Shown here one piece after another: positions 22,574 through 30,809 of a stretch of 64,000 bases of DNA; positions within the stretch are counted from its first letter, which is position 1; every line of letters starts with the position of its first letter. The stretch lies in NCBI RefSeq assembly GCF_026642255.1, contig NZ_CP113264.1:1-64000 (forward strand). The letters run 5' to 3'. The position numbers were made by a program, and so were the translations under genes. Under the pieces are notes generated by a model that did no database searches, was not told the DNA's origin, and saw nothing but the letters and a program-made list of their open reading frames with translations. This DNA is from Streptomonospora nanhaiensis (GTDB lineage: Bacteria > Actinomycetota > Actinomycetes > Streptosporangiales > Streptosporangiaceae).

Positions 22574-23635
22574 ATGTCCCACGCCATCCGCCGCCCCGGC
22601 CCGATCCTGACCGCGGGCGTCGCGGCCGCGGTCGTCCTCACCGGCTGCTCCTCCTCGGACGACGAGAGCGCGGACGCCCTCGTCGTGAGCACCTTCCCGT
22701 TCGGGGTGGAGGAGTTCCAGGAGGCCGTCGTCGACCCCTTCACGGAGGCGACCGGGATCGAGGTCGTCCTCGACACCGGCTCCAACTCCGACCGCCTCTC
22801 CAAGCTGGACCTGGAGGGCGGGGGCGGGTCCGACGTCGTCCTCATCTCCGACTACTACGCCGCCCTCGGCCAGGAGGGCGGGCTCTTCCAGGAGGTGGAC
22901 GCCGAGCAGGTCCCCCACCTCGCGGAGATCGCCGACTTCGCCGTCGAGGAGGGCTACTCCGGTCCGGCGTACAGCTACCAGCTCAACGGCACGCTCTACA
23001 ACACGGACGAGCTGGGGGCCGAGGAGGCCGCCGACTGGGGGCTCTACGGCTCCGAGGCCCACGCCGGGCGGCTGGCCCTGCCCGACATCTCGGTCACCGC
23101 GGGCCAGCTGATGGTCTCCGGTGTGGCCGAGACCTACGGCGAGGGCCCCTACGACATCGACACCGCCCTCGACACCCTGGGCGGCTGGGCCCCCGGCGTG
23201 CTCCAGTTCTACACGTCGACGACGGAGGTCACCAACCTCCTCGCCCAGGGCGAGATCGTGGCCGCCGACGCGCTGAGCGGCTTCGCGACGGAGATGGTCG
23301 CCGCGGGAGAGCCGGTCGCCTGGACCCCGCCCGCCAGCGGGTCCTACATGGCCACCAACCGGGCGATGATCCCCGTCGGCGCCGCGCACGCGGAGGACGC
23401 GCACGCCTTCGTCGACTACCTGCTGTCGCCCGAGGCCCAGACCGCCTCGGCCGAACTGGTCGGGGACATGCCGGTGCACCCCGACGCCACCGTGCCCGCC
23501 ACGATCACCGACGTGGTCGGCGACGTCGCCGACGACCCGATCGCCGCGGGCTACGGGACCCTCGACCCCGCCGAGCTCGTCCCCACGCGCGGCGAGTGGG
23601 TCGAGCGCTTCGCCCGCGAGGTCACCGCGGGCTGA
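22574..23635 (+). CDS. Substrate-binding lipoprotein, PotD-type
   Basis: The 353-residue binding protein has lipobox VLTGCSS (Cys near 24), so it is tethered outside the membrane. The body reads like the PotD/AfuA class (ALVVSTFPFGVEEFQEAVVDPF, GSDVVLISDYYAALGQEGGL, VEEGYSGPAYSYQLNGTLYN, AMIPVGAAHAEDAHAFVDYLLSPEAQ). Family resemblance suggests a polyamine-like or other small cationic ligand, whereas the operon partner, a purine-deaminase-like enzyme, points to a nucleoside-like one. The ligand is not decided by sequence. An ATG at 22574 follows an AGAGGAAACC site. Confidence 0.9.
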   Translation: MSHAIRRPGPILTAGVAAAVVLTGCSSSDDESADALVVSTFPFGVEEFQEAVVDPFTEATGIEVVLDTGSNSDRLSKLDLEGGGGSDVVLISDYYAALGQEGGLFQEVDAEQVPHLAEIADFAVEEGYSGPAYSYQLNGTLYNTDELGAEEAADWGLYGSEAHAGRLALPDISVTAGQLMVSGVAETYGEGPYDIDTALDTLGGWAPGVLQFYTSTTEVTNLLAQGEIVAADALSGFATEMVAAGEPVAWTPPASGSYMATNRAMIPVGAAHAEDAHAFVDYLLSPEAQTASAELVGDMPVHPDATVPATITDVVGDVADDPIAAGYGTLDPAELVPTRGEWVERFAREVTAG

Positions 23636-23648
23636 GAGCGCCGCCCAC

Positions 23649-23681
23649 GGGCCCCGCGGCGCGATCCGCGCAGCGGGGCCC
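23649..23681 (+). terminator. Intercistronic hairpin
   Basis: GGGCCCCGC (23649-23657) pairs with GCGGGGCCC (23673-23681) between the binding-protein and deaminase genes. It may reduce expression of the deaminase relative to the binding protein. Confidence 0.5.
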
Positions 23682-23718
23682 GACCCGTACCACCCGTTTC
23701 CAACCAGACCGGGAGCCC

Positions 23719-24843
23719 ATGAACACCCCGCACAGCCTTCCCGCCGACTACGTCGCCAGGATGCCCAAGGCGGAGCTGCACTGCCACCTCATCGGGACCG
23801 TGCGCGCGTCGACCTTCGCCGAGCTGGCCAGGAGGGAGGGTCTCGACCTGCCGGCGGAGCCCGAGCGCGTGTACGCCGACATCAACTCGCTGCCGCCCGA
23901 CCCCGACCTGTACCGGAACACGCGCATCCCCGTCCCCCAGGACAGGTCCCCCGACGAGCCGGAGGTGTCCTACTCGCTCTTCCAGGTCTCGCGCTGGGTC
24001 ACGGAGGTGCTGCGCGACGCCGACGACCTGACCCGCATCGTCTACGAGGCCTTCGAGGACGCGCACCGGACCAGCTCCACCCGCCACCTGGAGCTCTTCT
24101 TCGACGCGCCGCCCGCGCACCTGGCCGGGCTCGGCTACTCGGGCTGCGTCGAGGCCTACGCCGAGGGCATCCGCATGGCCGAGCGCGACTTCGGCATGAG
24201 CGGCTTCCTGATCCAGGGCATCGACCGCAGCCGGAGCGGCGAGGACGCCCTCGCCCTGGTGCGGCAGGTGGTCGACCACCCGCACGAGTACGTCGCCGGG
24301 ATCGGGCTCGACAACCTGGAGACCGCCGGACCGCCCGAGCGCTTCGCCGAGGCGTACGCCCTCGCGGGCCGGGCGGGGCTGGGGCGCACCGCCCACTCCT
24401 CCGAGCACGTCCCCACCGCGGTCAACACCGTCACCTGCCTCGACCTGCTCGGCTGCGACCGCATCGACCACGGCTACTACGTCCTGGAGGACGACGCCGT
24501 CGTGGAGCGGCTCCGCGAGCAGGGGGTCGCGTTCACCGTCGCCTCCACCACCTCGCGCCGCTCGTGGCGTCCGTGGCGCCGCGCCTCGATCCGCGCCATG
24601 CTCGACGCGGGGCTGAACGTCGTCCCCTGCTCCGACGACCCGGGGATGTTCCCGACGAGCCTGGCCGCCGAGTACCGGATCATGTCCGAGGACATCGGGG
24701 CGACCGCGGACCGGCTCCGCGCCATGGCCCTGGCCGGGGTGGAGGCGTGCTGGCTCCCCGCGGACCGCAAGGCCGCCCTGCGCACCCGGTTCGAGGAGGA
24801 GCTGGCGGCCCTGGACGACGAGTTCGGCCTGCCCCGGGTGTGA
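23719..24843 (+). CDS. Adenosine deaminase-like amidohydrolase
   Basis: A 374-residue TIM-barrel metal hydrolase. The metal/catalytic motifs are AELHCHLIGTVR (His21, His23), RTAHSSEHVP (His plus Glu), CDRIDHGYYVLED and NVVPCSDDPGMF (Asp pair). These match adenosine deaminases, which convert adenosine to inosine. However, the usual PLSN element after the barrel His is replaced by FTVASTTSRRSW, so the true substrate may be a modified or unrelated amino-purine. Last gene of the LacI-controlled ABC operon, implying it processes the imported compound. Confidence 0.82.
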   Translation: MNTPHSLPADYVARMPKAELHCHLIGTVRASTFAELARREGLDLPAEPERVYADINSLPPDPDLYRNTRIPVPQDRSPDEPEVSYSLFQVSRWVTEVLRDADDLTRIVYEAFEDAHRTSSTRHLELFFDAPPAHLAGLGYSGCVEAYAEGIRMAERDFGMSGFLIQGIDRSRSGEDALALVRQVVDHPHEYVAGIGLDNLETAGPPERFAEAYALAGRAGLGRTAHSSEHVPTAVNTVTCLDLLGCDRIDHGYYVLEDDAVVERLREQGVAFTVASTTSRRSWRPWRRASIRAMLDAGLNVVPCSDDPGMFPTSLAAEYRIMSEDIGATADRLRAMALAGVEACWLPADRKAALRTRFEEELAALDDEFGLPRV

Positions 24844-24883
24844 CCCGGACGCCGCCGGAACGCGGGAGCCGCGCACCGTCGGC

Positions 24884-24924
24884 GGCGGAGGGGCCCACCG
24901 GAGGAACCGGTGGGCCCCTCCGCC
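24884..24924 (+). terminator. Operon terminator after deaminase gene
   Basis: Perfect 18-base arms (24884-24901 and 24907-24924) with loop AGGAA, 40 bases past the stop. Confidence 0.9.
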
Positions 24925-25042
24925 GTGTGGGGCCGCCGCGCCCCCTTCCCGGCGGTGCCGCGCCGACGGGCTCCGGGCCGCCGTCCCGGGAGGGCCGCGG
25001 GCGCCCTCCGGCCGGGGCTGGTTGTCCGCTCCGTGCCCGAAT

Positions 25043-25064
25043 CCTCACCGACCGTTCGGTCAGG
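25043..25064. promoter_or_regulatory. TetR/PaaR-like operator upstream of MHS transporter
   Basis: Core ACCGACCGTTCGGT (25047-25060) in a 22-base dyad whose halves agree at 9 of 11 positions. It resembles the ACCGNNCGNNCGGT pattern I recall for the phenylacetate repressor PaaR of actinobacteria. A looser copy lies upstream of paaZ at 53023. Otherwise the 24925-25294 gap holds no gene. Confidence 0.55.
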
Positions 25065-25294
25065 TTAGGGCCTCTCATCTGCGATAAAGGGACCCCCTTG
25101 TCAAAAGTGCCTTGAGTCACATGGCATGGTGTCCGTATGGTCTGTGTGCCCCGTCACGTCCCCGCGAAGGACGCGGACGACGTGTCCGGCGCGCGCGACC
25201 GCGTCCCGGACCGGTGACCGTCCTCCCGGCCACCGAGGGCCGAGCCCCTCAGCAGAACCCGACCCCCGGTCGGCAGAGAACCTACGGAGCAGCA

Positions 25295-26662
25295 ATGGCA
25301 CCTTCCGACCCCGCGGCCCCCGTGCCGGCCGACGCCGTCGAGACAAGGGAGCGCCGCCGCGTCCTGGCGGGCACCATGGTCGGCACGACCATCGAGTGGT
25401 ACGACTTCTTCATCTACGCGCAGGCCGCCGGCCTGGTGCTCGCACCGCTGTTCCTCGCACCGCTGTCCGAGACCAGCCCCGCGGTGGCCCAGGTGCTCTC
25501 GTTCGCCACCATCGGCATCTCGTTCCTCTTCCGGCCGCTGGGCGCGATCGTCGCCGGCGCCCTCGGCGACAAGTTCGGCCGCAAGCAGGTGCTCGTCGCC
25601 ACCCTCGTCATGATGGGCCTGGCCACCTTCCTCATCGGCGCCCTGCCCACCTACGCCCAGATCGGCGTGGCGGCGCCCGTCCTCCTGATCCTCCTGCGCA
25701 TCCTCCAGGGCTTCTCCGCGGGCGGCGAGTGGGGCGGGGCCGCGCTGATGTCGGTGGAGCACGCGCCGACCGGGAAGCGCGGCTACTTCGGCGCCTACCC
25801 GCAGATCGGCGTCCCCTGCGGCATGATCCTCGCGACCTTCGTCGTCTGGGCGATCACCGTGGTCATCGGCCAGGAGGCGTTCCTGGCCTGGGGCTGGCGC
25901 ATCCCGTTCCTGATGTCCTTCCTGCTGATCATCGTCGGCCACCTCATCCGCAAGTCCGTGGAGGAGTCCCCGGTCTTCAAGCTGATGCAGGAGCGCCGGG
26001 CCAAGGCCTCCGCGCCGCTGCGCCAGCTGTTCCGCGGCAACGCCAGGGAGGTCGTCCTCTCCGCGCTGATCTTCCTCGCCAACAACGCGGCCGGGTACCT
26101 CGTGATCGCGTTCCTCGCGACGTACGCGTCCCGCCCGGTGGAGGAGTTCGGCCTGGGCATGGAGCGCGGACCGGTACTGCTGGCGACCACGCTCGCCTCG
26201 TTCGGCTGGCTGATCTCCACCCTGTACGGCGGATGGCTCTGCGACCGGATCGGCCGGGTGCGCACCTTCCAGATCGGCTACGCGATGCTGGCCGCCTGGG
26301 CCGTGCCGATGTGGTTCATGATCGACACGGGCAACGTCCTGATGTACTTCGTCGCGGTCTTCGTGTTCACCCTCGGCATGGGCCTCAGCTACGGCCCCCA
26401 GTCGGCGCTGTACGCGGAGATGTTCCCCGCCGAGATCCGCTACTCGGGCGTGTCGATCGGCTACGCGCTCGGCGCCATCCTCGGCGGCGCGTTCGCGCCG
26501 ATGATCGCGGAGCTGCTGCTGACCAGCTTCGACGCCTCGTGGACCATCGGCGCCTACATCGTGGTGGCCTGTGCCGTCTCCTTCGTCGCCGTCTCGATGG
26601 TGAAGGAGCCCATGGGCGTCGACCTGCACGTGGACGACGCCGAGCCCACCCCCGCCCCCTAG
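25295..26662 (+). CDS. MFS transporter, metabolite:H+ symporter (MHS) type
   Basis: A 455-residue permease with 12 predicted membrane segments. MHS signatures are visible: GTMVGTTIEWYDFFIYAQAA at the first segment, GDKFGRKQVLVATLVMMG loop 2-3, RILQGFSAGGEWGGAALMSVEHAP in segment 4 and GLSYGPQSALYAEMFPAEIRYSGVSIGYALG near segment 10. The family takes up carboxylates such as shikimate, citrate or aromatic acids, and compatible solutes. The operator-like dyad upstream, shared with paaZ, hints at an aromatic acid such as phenylacetate (inference). The ATG at 25295 is preceded by CGGAGCAG. Confidence 0.9.
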   Translation: MAPSDPAAPVPADAVETRERRRVLAGTMVGTTIEWYDFFIYAQAAGLVLAPLFLAPLSETSPAVAQVLSFATIGISFLFRPLGAIVAGALGDKFGRKQVLVATLVMMGLATFLIGALPTYAQIGVAAPVLLILLRILQGFSAGGEWGGAALMSVEHAPTGKRGYFGAYPQIGVPCGMILATFVVWAITVVIGQEAFLAWGWRIPFLMSFLLIIVGHLIRKSVEESPVFKLMQERRAKASAPLRQLFRGNAREVVLSALIFLANNAAGYLVIAFLATYASRPVEEFGLGMERGPVLLATTLASFGWLISTLYGGWLCDRIGRVRTFQIGYAMLAAWAVPMWFMIDTGNVLMYFVAVFVFTLGMGLSYGPQSALYAEMFPAEIRYSGVSIGYALGAILGGAFAPMIAELLLTSFDASWTIGAYIVVACAVSFVAVSMVKEPMGVDLHVDDAEPTPAP

Positions 26663-26666
26663 GCGC

Positions 26667-26704
26667 CAGGGGCGGAGGGCCGGTACGCCGGCCCTCCGCC
26701 CCTG
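26667..26704 (+). terminator. Terminator after MHS transporter
   Basis: Perfect 17-base arms (26667-26683 and 26688-26704) around TACG, starting 5 bases after the stop. Confidence 0.92.
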
Positions 26705-26744
26705 AACCGCTTCCCCGCCCGGTCTCCCGGCCGCCTCATCTCTG

Positions 26745-26832
26745 TGTCGCCGTATCGCCCTGTCGCCCTGTCGCCCTGTCGCCCTGTCGCCGTGTCACTG
26801 TGTCGCCGTGTCGACCTGTGGACATGGCGATC
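26745..26832. repeat. TGTCGCCC octamer tandem array
   Basis: Eleven consecutive octamers in register: TGTCGCCG, TATCGCCC, TGTCGCCC three times, TGTCGCCG, TGTCACTG, TGTCGCCG, TGTCGACC, TGTGGACA, TGGCGATC. It fills the gap between the MHS terminator and the DUF1349 gene and overlaps its likely promoter region. Confidence 0.9.
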
Positions 26833-26889
26833 CGTCCGCGTGGGAGCCCTCCCATAGACTTCTCGTCTCCCGACCCGAGAGGTGGCGCC

Positions 26890-27456
26890 GTGCTCCCCGA
26901 GATGACCTGGCTCAACGAACCTCCCCACTGGACCGAGGACGACGGCGTCCTCACGGTCACGACCGGAAGCCGTACGGACTTCTGGCGCCGGACCCACTAC
27001 GGGTTCGTCCACGACGACGGGCACTTCCGGCACGCGACCGCGACCGGGGACTTCACCCTCCAGGCCACCTTCGGCGGAGGCTACGAGGTCCAGTACGACC
27101 AGGTCGGCCTCATGGTCCGGGCGGACGAGGAGCACTGGGTCAAGGCGGGCGTCGAGTTCACCGAGGGCGCGCTCACCCTGAGCACGGTCCTCACCCGCGG
27201 CCACTCCGACTGGTCGGTGGTGCCGCTCGCGCACACCGGCGAGGTCACCCTCCGCGTGATCCGCACCGGCGACGCGCTCAACGTCCAGTACCTCGACGGC
27301 GACGCGGGCTGGCGCCTCCTGCGGCTGGGGTACCTGCCGCTGCCGGAGTCCTGCCAGGTCGGGGTCATGTGCTGTTCGCCCGAGCGGGAGGGGTTCCGGG
27401 CCGTCTTCCGCGACCTGACGCTCTCCGCCGAGATCCCCGGGGACCTGCACGCGTAG
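26890..27456 (+). CDS. DUF1349 protein (concanavalin-like fold)
   Basis: The 188-residue soluble protein covers the whole DUF1349 family (MTWLNEPPHWTEDDGVLTV, TGSRTDFWRRTHYGFVHDDGHF, YDQVGLMVRADEEHWVKAGVEF, SVVPLAHTGEVTLRVIR, GVMCCSPEREGFRAVFRDL). The family has a beta-sandwich fold related to concanavalin A-like lectins and no established reaction. GTG at 26890 follows GAGAGGTGG; ATG at 26902 is an alternative. Flanked on both sides by octamer repeats. Confidence 0.88.
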   Translation: MLPEMTWLNEPPHWTEDDGVLTVTTGSRTDFWRRTHYGFVHDDGHFRHATATGDFTLQATFGGGYEVQYDQVGLMVRADEEHWVKAGVEFTEGALTLSTVLTRGHSDWSVVPLAHTGEVTLRVIRTGDALNVQYLDGDAGWRLLRLGYLPLPESCQVGVMCCSPEREGFRAVFRDLTLSAEIPGDLHA

Positions 27457-27481
27457 CGTCGCCCCCGCGGGACCGTTTGTC

Positions 27482-27521
27482 GACAGACCGACAGACCGAC
27501 AGACCGACAGACCGACAGGGA
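27482..27521. repeat. GACAGACC octamer tandem array
   Basis: Four exact GACAGACC units (27482-27513) and a fifth partial one (GACAGGGA), starting 25 bases after the DUF1349 stop and preceded by TTTGTC. Rest of the 27457-27785 gap holds no gene. Confidence 0.92.
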
Positions 27522-27693
27522 GCCCCGGGGCGCTCGCGGCGTGTCCGCCGGGACGGTGCCGCCGGCCGCGTGCCGCGGCGGAGGTCCCCCGGCGGGCGCG
27601 CCGTGTCCCCGCCCGGCTCCGGTCCCCGGGGCCTCCAGGCGGTTGACCTGCCCGTTCGCCGGTGTCGGCATGCCGCGCGGGGGTCTCCCGGGT

Positions 27694-27718
27694 GTGTTTT
27701 CCACATCACTTCGGGTAG
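27694..27718 (+). promoter_or_regulatory. Candidate stress-sigma (SigB-like) promoter
   Basis: GTGT (27694-27697), 15 bases, then GGGTAG (27713-27718), close to the actinomycete pattern GNNT-N14-16-GGGTAY, 68 bases before the DUF4383 start. The last -10 base does not fit. Confidence 0.35.
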
Positions 27719-27785
27719 TGGGGGCGATACCCCTCGCCGGAAGGGGAGGGGCGGATGGGGCTAATCCGACCAATGTGGAGGAATC

Positions 27786-28244
27786 ATGTCCGATCGGACT
27801 CCGACCCAGGGCGTGACCCGGCTGTCCCGGCAGCCGATCCGACTCGCCGCCCTCATCGTCGGCATCGTCTTCCTGCTGGTGGGGATCATGGGGTTCATCC
27901 CCGGTCTGACCACGAACACCGACCAGCTGCAGTTCGCCGGCCACCACTCCGAGGCGCACCTGCTCGGCCTCTTCCAGGTGTCGATCCTGCACAACCTGGT
28001 CCACCTGCTCTTCGGCGTGGCCGGGGTGGCGATGGCCCGCACCGCGGCCTCGGCGAAGCTCTTCCTCGTCGGCGGTGGCGTGATCTACCTGGTGCTGTGG
28101 CTCTACGGCCTGGTGATCGACTTCGACAGTGCCGCGAACTTCGTGCCGCTCAACGACGCCGACAACTGGCTCCACCTGGGCCTGGGGGTGGGCATGATCG
28201 CCCTCGGCCTGCTCCTGGCGCCCTCGCGCAGGGCCCGGCGCTAG
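27786..28244 (+). CDS. DUF4383 membrane protein
   Basis: A 152-residue integral membrane protein with four hydrophobic segments, including LAALIVGIVFLLVGIMGFIPG, HNLVHLLFGVAGVAMA, VGGGVIYLVLWLYGLVID and WLHLGLGVGMIALGLLLA. It matches the DUF4383 family, whose function is unknown. Conserved features here are the N-terminal RQPIRLAALIVG and the HNLVHLLFG helix. ATG at 27786 with a GGAGG site. A possible SigB-like promoter and the convergent catalase cluster suggest a stress gene (inference). Confidence 0.9.
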   Translation: MSDRTPTQGVTRLSRQPIRLAALIVGIVFLLVGIMGFIPGLTTNTDQLQFAGHHSEAHLLGLFQVSILHNLVHLLFGVAGVAMARTAASAKLFLVGGGVIYLVLWLYGLVIDFDSAANFVPLNDADNWLHLGLGVGMIALGLLLAPSRRARR

Positions 28245-28260
28245 CCGGAACGGGCTCATA

Positions 28261-28300
28261 CGACGGGCCCCGACCCCCGACGAGGGGCCGGGGCCCGTCG
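28261..28300. terminator. Bidirectional terminator
   Basis: CGACGGGCCCCG (28261-28272) pairs with CGGGGCCCGTCG (28289-28300), with further pairing of CCCC and GGGG inside. Between convergent DUF4383 and small membrane protein genes. Confidence 0.85.
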
Positions 28301-28313
28301 CGGTCCCGGCGGA

Positions 28314-28772
28314 TCAGCTCCGGTCGAGCCACTCGTAGGCGGCTCCGGCGGCGCAGGCGTAGACCGCGTGGTGCAGCAGGTCCAGGCCGATCTCCCCGGC
28401 CCCCCACCGCCAGGCGGGAGGCGCCGTGCCGGTGGCCGGCAGGACGACCTGCTCGCCTCCCCACACCGCGGCCAGGTGGACGGCCGCCGCTCCGGGGCCG
28501 CGCAGGCCGGCGGCGCCGAGCAGCCCGCGGACCGCTCCCCAGGAGGTCCCGTAGCCCCAGTGGACGAGGGCGCCGAACCTGCGTCCGCCCGCGTCGTCCC
28601 TCGGCCTGACGCCGAGCAGCCTCCCGGCGGCGTCGGCCGGGGCCGAGCTGTCGGCGCGGCCCCGCACCCGTGCCTCGACCGTGCTGGACACGGTCATGGC
28701 GGCGGTGCCGACCAGCCCTGCCAGCAGGCCCCGGCCGACGGCCGACGAGGCGTTCCCGAGGGCCCTCCCCAT
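28314..28772 (-). CDS. Small membrane protein downstream of catalase
   Basis: A 152-residue Ala/Gly-rich protein with probable membrane segments (VGRGLLAGLVGTAAMTVSST, FGALVHWGYGTSWGAVRGLL, GAAAVHLAAVWGGEQVVL, LLHHAVYACAAGAAYEWL). I do not recognise a named family with confidence. ATG at 28772, with GTG at 28778 as alternative. It follows the catalase gene by 17 bases on the same strand and is probably cotranscribed. Confidence 0.75.
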   Translation of the reverse strand: MGRALGNASSAVGRGLLAGLVGTAAMTVSSTVEARVRGRADSSAPADAAGRLLGVRPRDDAGGRRFGALVHWGYGTSWGAVRGLLGAAGLRGPGAAAVHLAAVWGGEQVVLPATGTAPPAWRWGAGEIGLDLLHHAVYACAAGAAYEWLDRS

Positions 28773-28789
28773 GTCCACGGCCGCCGCCC

Positions 28790-30448
28790 TCAGCGCTCGA
28801 CCACGTGCCGGGTGTTGGGCACGCAGTGGGTCATGGTCAGCCCCGACACGTCGCGGGCCCCGTTCCGGCCCAGGCGGCCCAGGCGCTCGCGGTCCTCCTC
28901 GGTCAGGTCCTGGCTCTGGAGCGGCTTCAGGTGGGACACGTCCTCGGGGCCGATGCCCAGCCCCTCTCCGACGCGCAGTCCCAGGTCGTCCTCGACCAGG
29001 AGGAAGTGCCAGACCATGCGCTCCTGGATCGGGCGGTCGCACTGGGAGAGCAGCGTCGTGAAGTTGTGGACGAGGTCGTCCCGCTCCCACTGCTCCATCA
29101 GGAGGTAGCGCTGGCCCGCCTGCTTGTAGTCGTTGGTGCGGGAGATGCGCGCCCGCGTGAGCCTGCCCCGGATCTCCGGGCCCTGGTCGTCGTGCGTGGG
29201 GTACTGCCCCTCGCGCAGGCCGCCGGTGATGGAGGGCTCGTAGTTGACGTGCGGGTTCTCCCCGGCGGGGTCCTGGTAGTAGTTCATCTGGCCGTCGCGC
29301 TGGTTGGTCCGCACGTTCGCGTTCCTGGCCTGGTTCACCGGGAGCTGGAGGTAGTTGGGCCCCACACGGTAGCGCTGGGTGTCGCTGTAGGAGAAGGTGC
29401 GCCCGACGAGCATCTTGTCGTCGGAGAAGTCCAGGCCGTCCACGAGGACACCGGTGCCGAAGGAGATCTGCTCGTTCTCGGCGAAGTTGTTCGCGACGTT
29501 GCGGTCGAGCACGATCCTCCCCACCGGCTTGGGCGGGAAGTCCTGCTCCGGCCACGTCTTGGTGTCGTCCAGCGGGTCGAAGTCCAGTTCGGGGTGCTCG
29601 TCGTCGCTCATCATCTGCACGAGCAGCTCCCACTCGGGGTGGTCGCCGCGCTCGATCGCCTCGTGCAGGTCCTTGGTCGCGTGCCCGGTCTCGGTCGCCT
29701 GGATGTTGGCGGCGTCGGCCTCGGTCATGCTCCGCACGCCCTGCTTGGGCATCCACGTGTACTTGACCAGGACCGTGTTCCCGGTGGCGTCGACCCACTT
29801 GTAGGTGTTGACGCCGAAGCCCTGCTGGTGCCGGTAGTCCGCGGGGATGCCGCGCGGGCTGAACAGGTTGACCAGCATGTGCATGCACTCGGGTGTCTGC
29901 GACATGAAGTCGAAGATGCGGTTGGGTTCCTGACGGAAGGTGACCGGGTCCGGTTTGAGGGCGTGGATCACGTCCGGGAACTTGATGGCGTCGCGGATGA
30001 AGAACACCGCGAGGTTGTTGCCCACCAGGTCCCAGTTGCCGTCCTCGGTGTAGAACTTGATGGCGAATCCGCGCGGGTCGCGGGCGCACTCCGAGGAGTC
30101 CCGGCCGCCGATGACGGTCGAGAAGCGCAGCGCCACGTCGGTCCGCTTGCCCTTGCCCTGGAAGAGCCTGGCCCGCGTGTAGCGGTCGATCGGCTCGTCG
30201 CCCCACGTGCCGTAGGACTCGAAGTATCCGAACGCGGTCGCGCCGCGGGCGTGCACCACCCGCTCCGGGATGCGCTCCCGGTCGAAGTGGCTGATCTTCT
30301 CCAGGAACTGGTAGTTCTCCAGGGTCGCGGGCCCCCGCTCGCCGACCGTGCGCTGGTTCTGGTTGTCGTAGACAGGGTGGCCCTGCCTGTTCGTGAGCAC
30401 CTCGCGGTCGTCCCCGGGAAAGGAGCCCTGGCTGGATACGTCGGTCAT
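28790..30448 (-). CDS. Monofunctional haem catalase
   Basis: Breaks down H2O2 to water and oxygen. The 552-residue product has the N-terminal arm [20 protein letters not shown], catalytic His in [19 protein letters not shown], the distal Asn in [18 protein letters not shown], and the proximal Tyr region [21 protein letters not shown]. It is a mid-size clade catalase with an extended C-terminus ending [13 protein letters not shown]. No catalase-type regulator gene is adjacent. It is divergent from the formate dehydrogenase operon, and the 361-base shared gap also holds parS. Confidence 0.95.
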   Translation of the reverse strand: MTDVSSQGSFPGDDREVLTNRQGHPVYDNQNQRTVGERGPATLENYQFLEKISHFDRERIPERVVHARGATAFGYFESYGTWGDEPIDRYTRARLFQGKGKRTDVALRFSTVIGGRDSSECARDPRGFAIKFYTEDGNWDLVGNNLAVFFIRDAIKFPDVIHALKPDPVTFRQEPNRIFDFMSQTPECMHMLVNLFSPRGIPADYRHQQGFGVNTYKWVDATGNTVLVKYTWMPKQGVRSMTEADAANIQATETGHATKDLHEAIERGDHPEWELLVQMMSDDEHPELDFDPLDDTKTWPEQDFPPKPVGRIVLDRNVANNFAENEQISFGTGVLVDGLDFSDDKMLVGRTFSYSDTQRYRVGPNYLQLPVNQARNANVRTNQRDGQMNYYQDPAGENPHVNYEPSITGGLREGQYPTHDDQGPEIRGRLTRARISRTNDYKQAGQRYLLMEQWERDDLVHNFTTLLSQCDRPIQERMVWHFLLVEDDLGLRVGEGLGIGPEDVSHLKPLQSQDLTEEDRERLGRLGRNGARDVSGLTMTHCVPNTRHVVER

Positions 30449-30625
30449 GTGACTGGTCCCCCGCCTGTCGTCATGATGTGTCCCTCACAGCCTCGCACCT
30501 GCCCGACTCCGGGCCCGCTAACGCAGGGCAAAGGCATTTCTTACCGGGCGGAGGGCGTGTCGGGACCGTCCCTCCGGCCGGAGGCCGCGGGCGGGAGGCG
30601 CGGTTCCCGCCCGCGCCGACCTCCG

Positions 30626-30641
30626 TGTTTCACGTGAAACA
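30626..30641. promoter_or_regulatory. parS: parS centromere site
   Basis: TGTTTCACGTGAAACA, an exact 16-base match to the bacterial ParB-binding consensus, in the gap between the catalase and formate dehydrogenase genes, about 27.5 kb from oriC. ParB loads here to form the segregation complex. parA/parB are not in this window. Confidence 0.97.
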
Positions 30642-30809
30642 TCCGGACGTCCGGGCCCGTGGAACCCCAGCCCCAGGCGAGTTCCATGACTGTCCCATGG
30701 GCGGCGTGTCCTCCCCCGCCGCCGCCCGCGCCTCGCGGACGGTGGAGCCGTGTGCCCGCGGGTCAGCGGGAGAGGTCGACGGGCCCGCGGGGCCGGTTCG
30801 GGGGCGAGC

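Noticed and set aside
26745..27521. Two tandem arrays considered as CRISPR
   Set aside because: Units are 8 bases with no spacers, and no cas gene is near.
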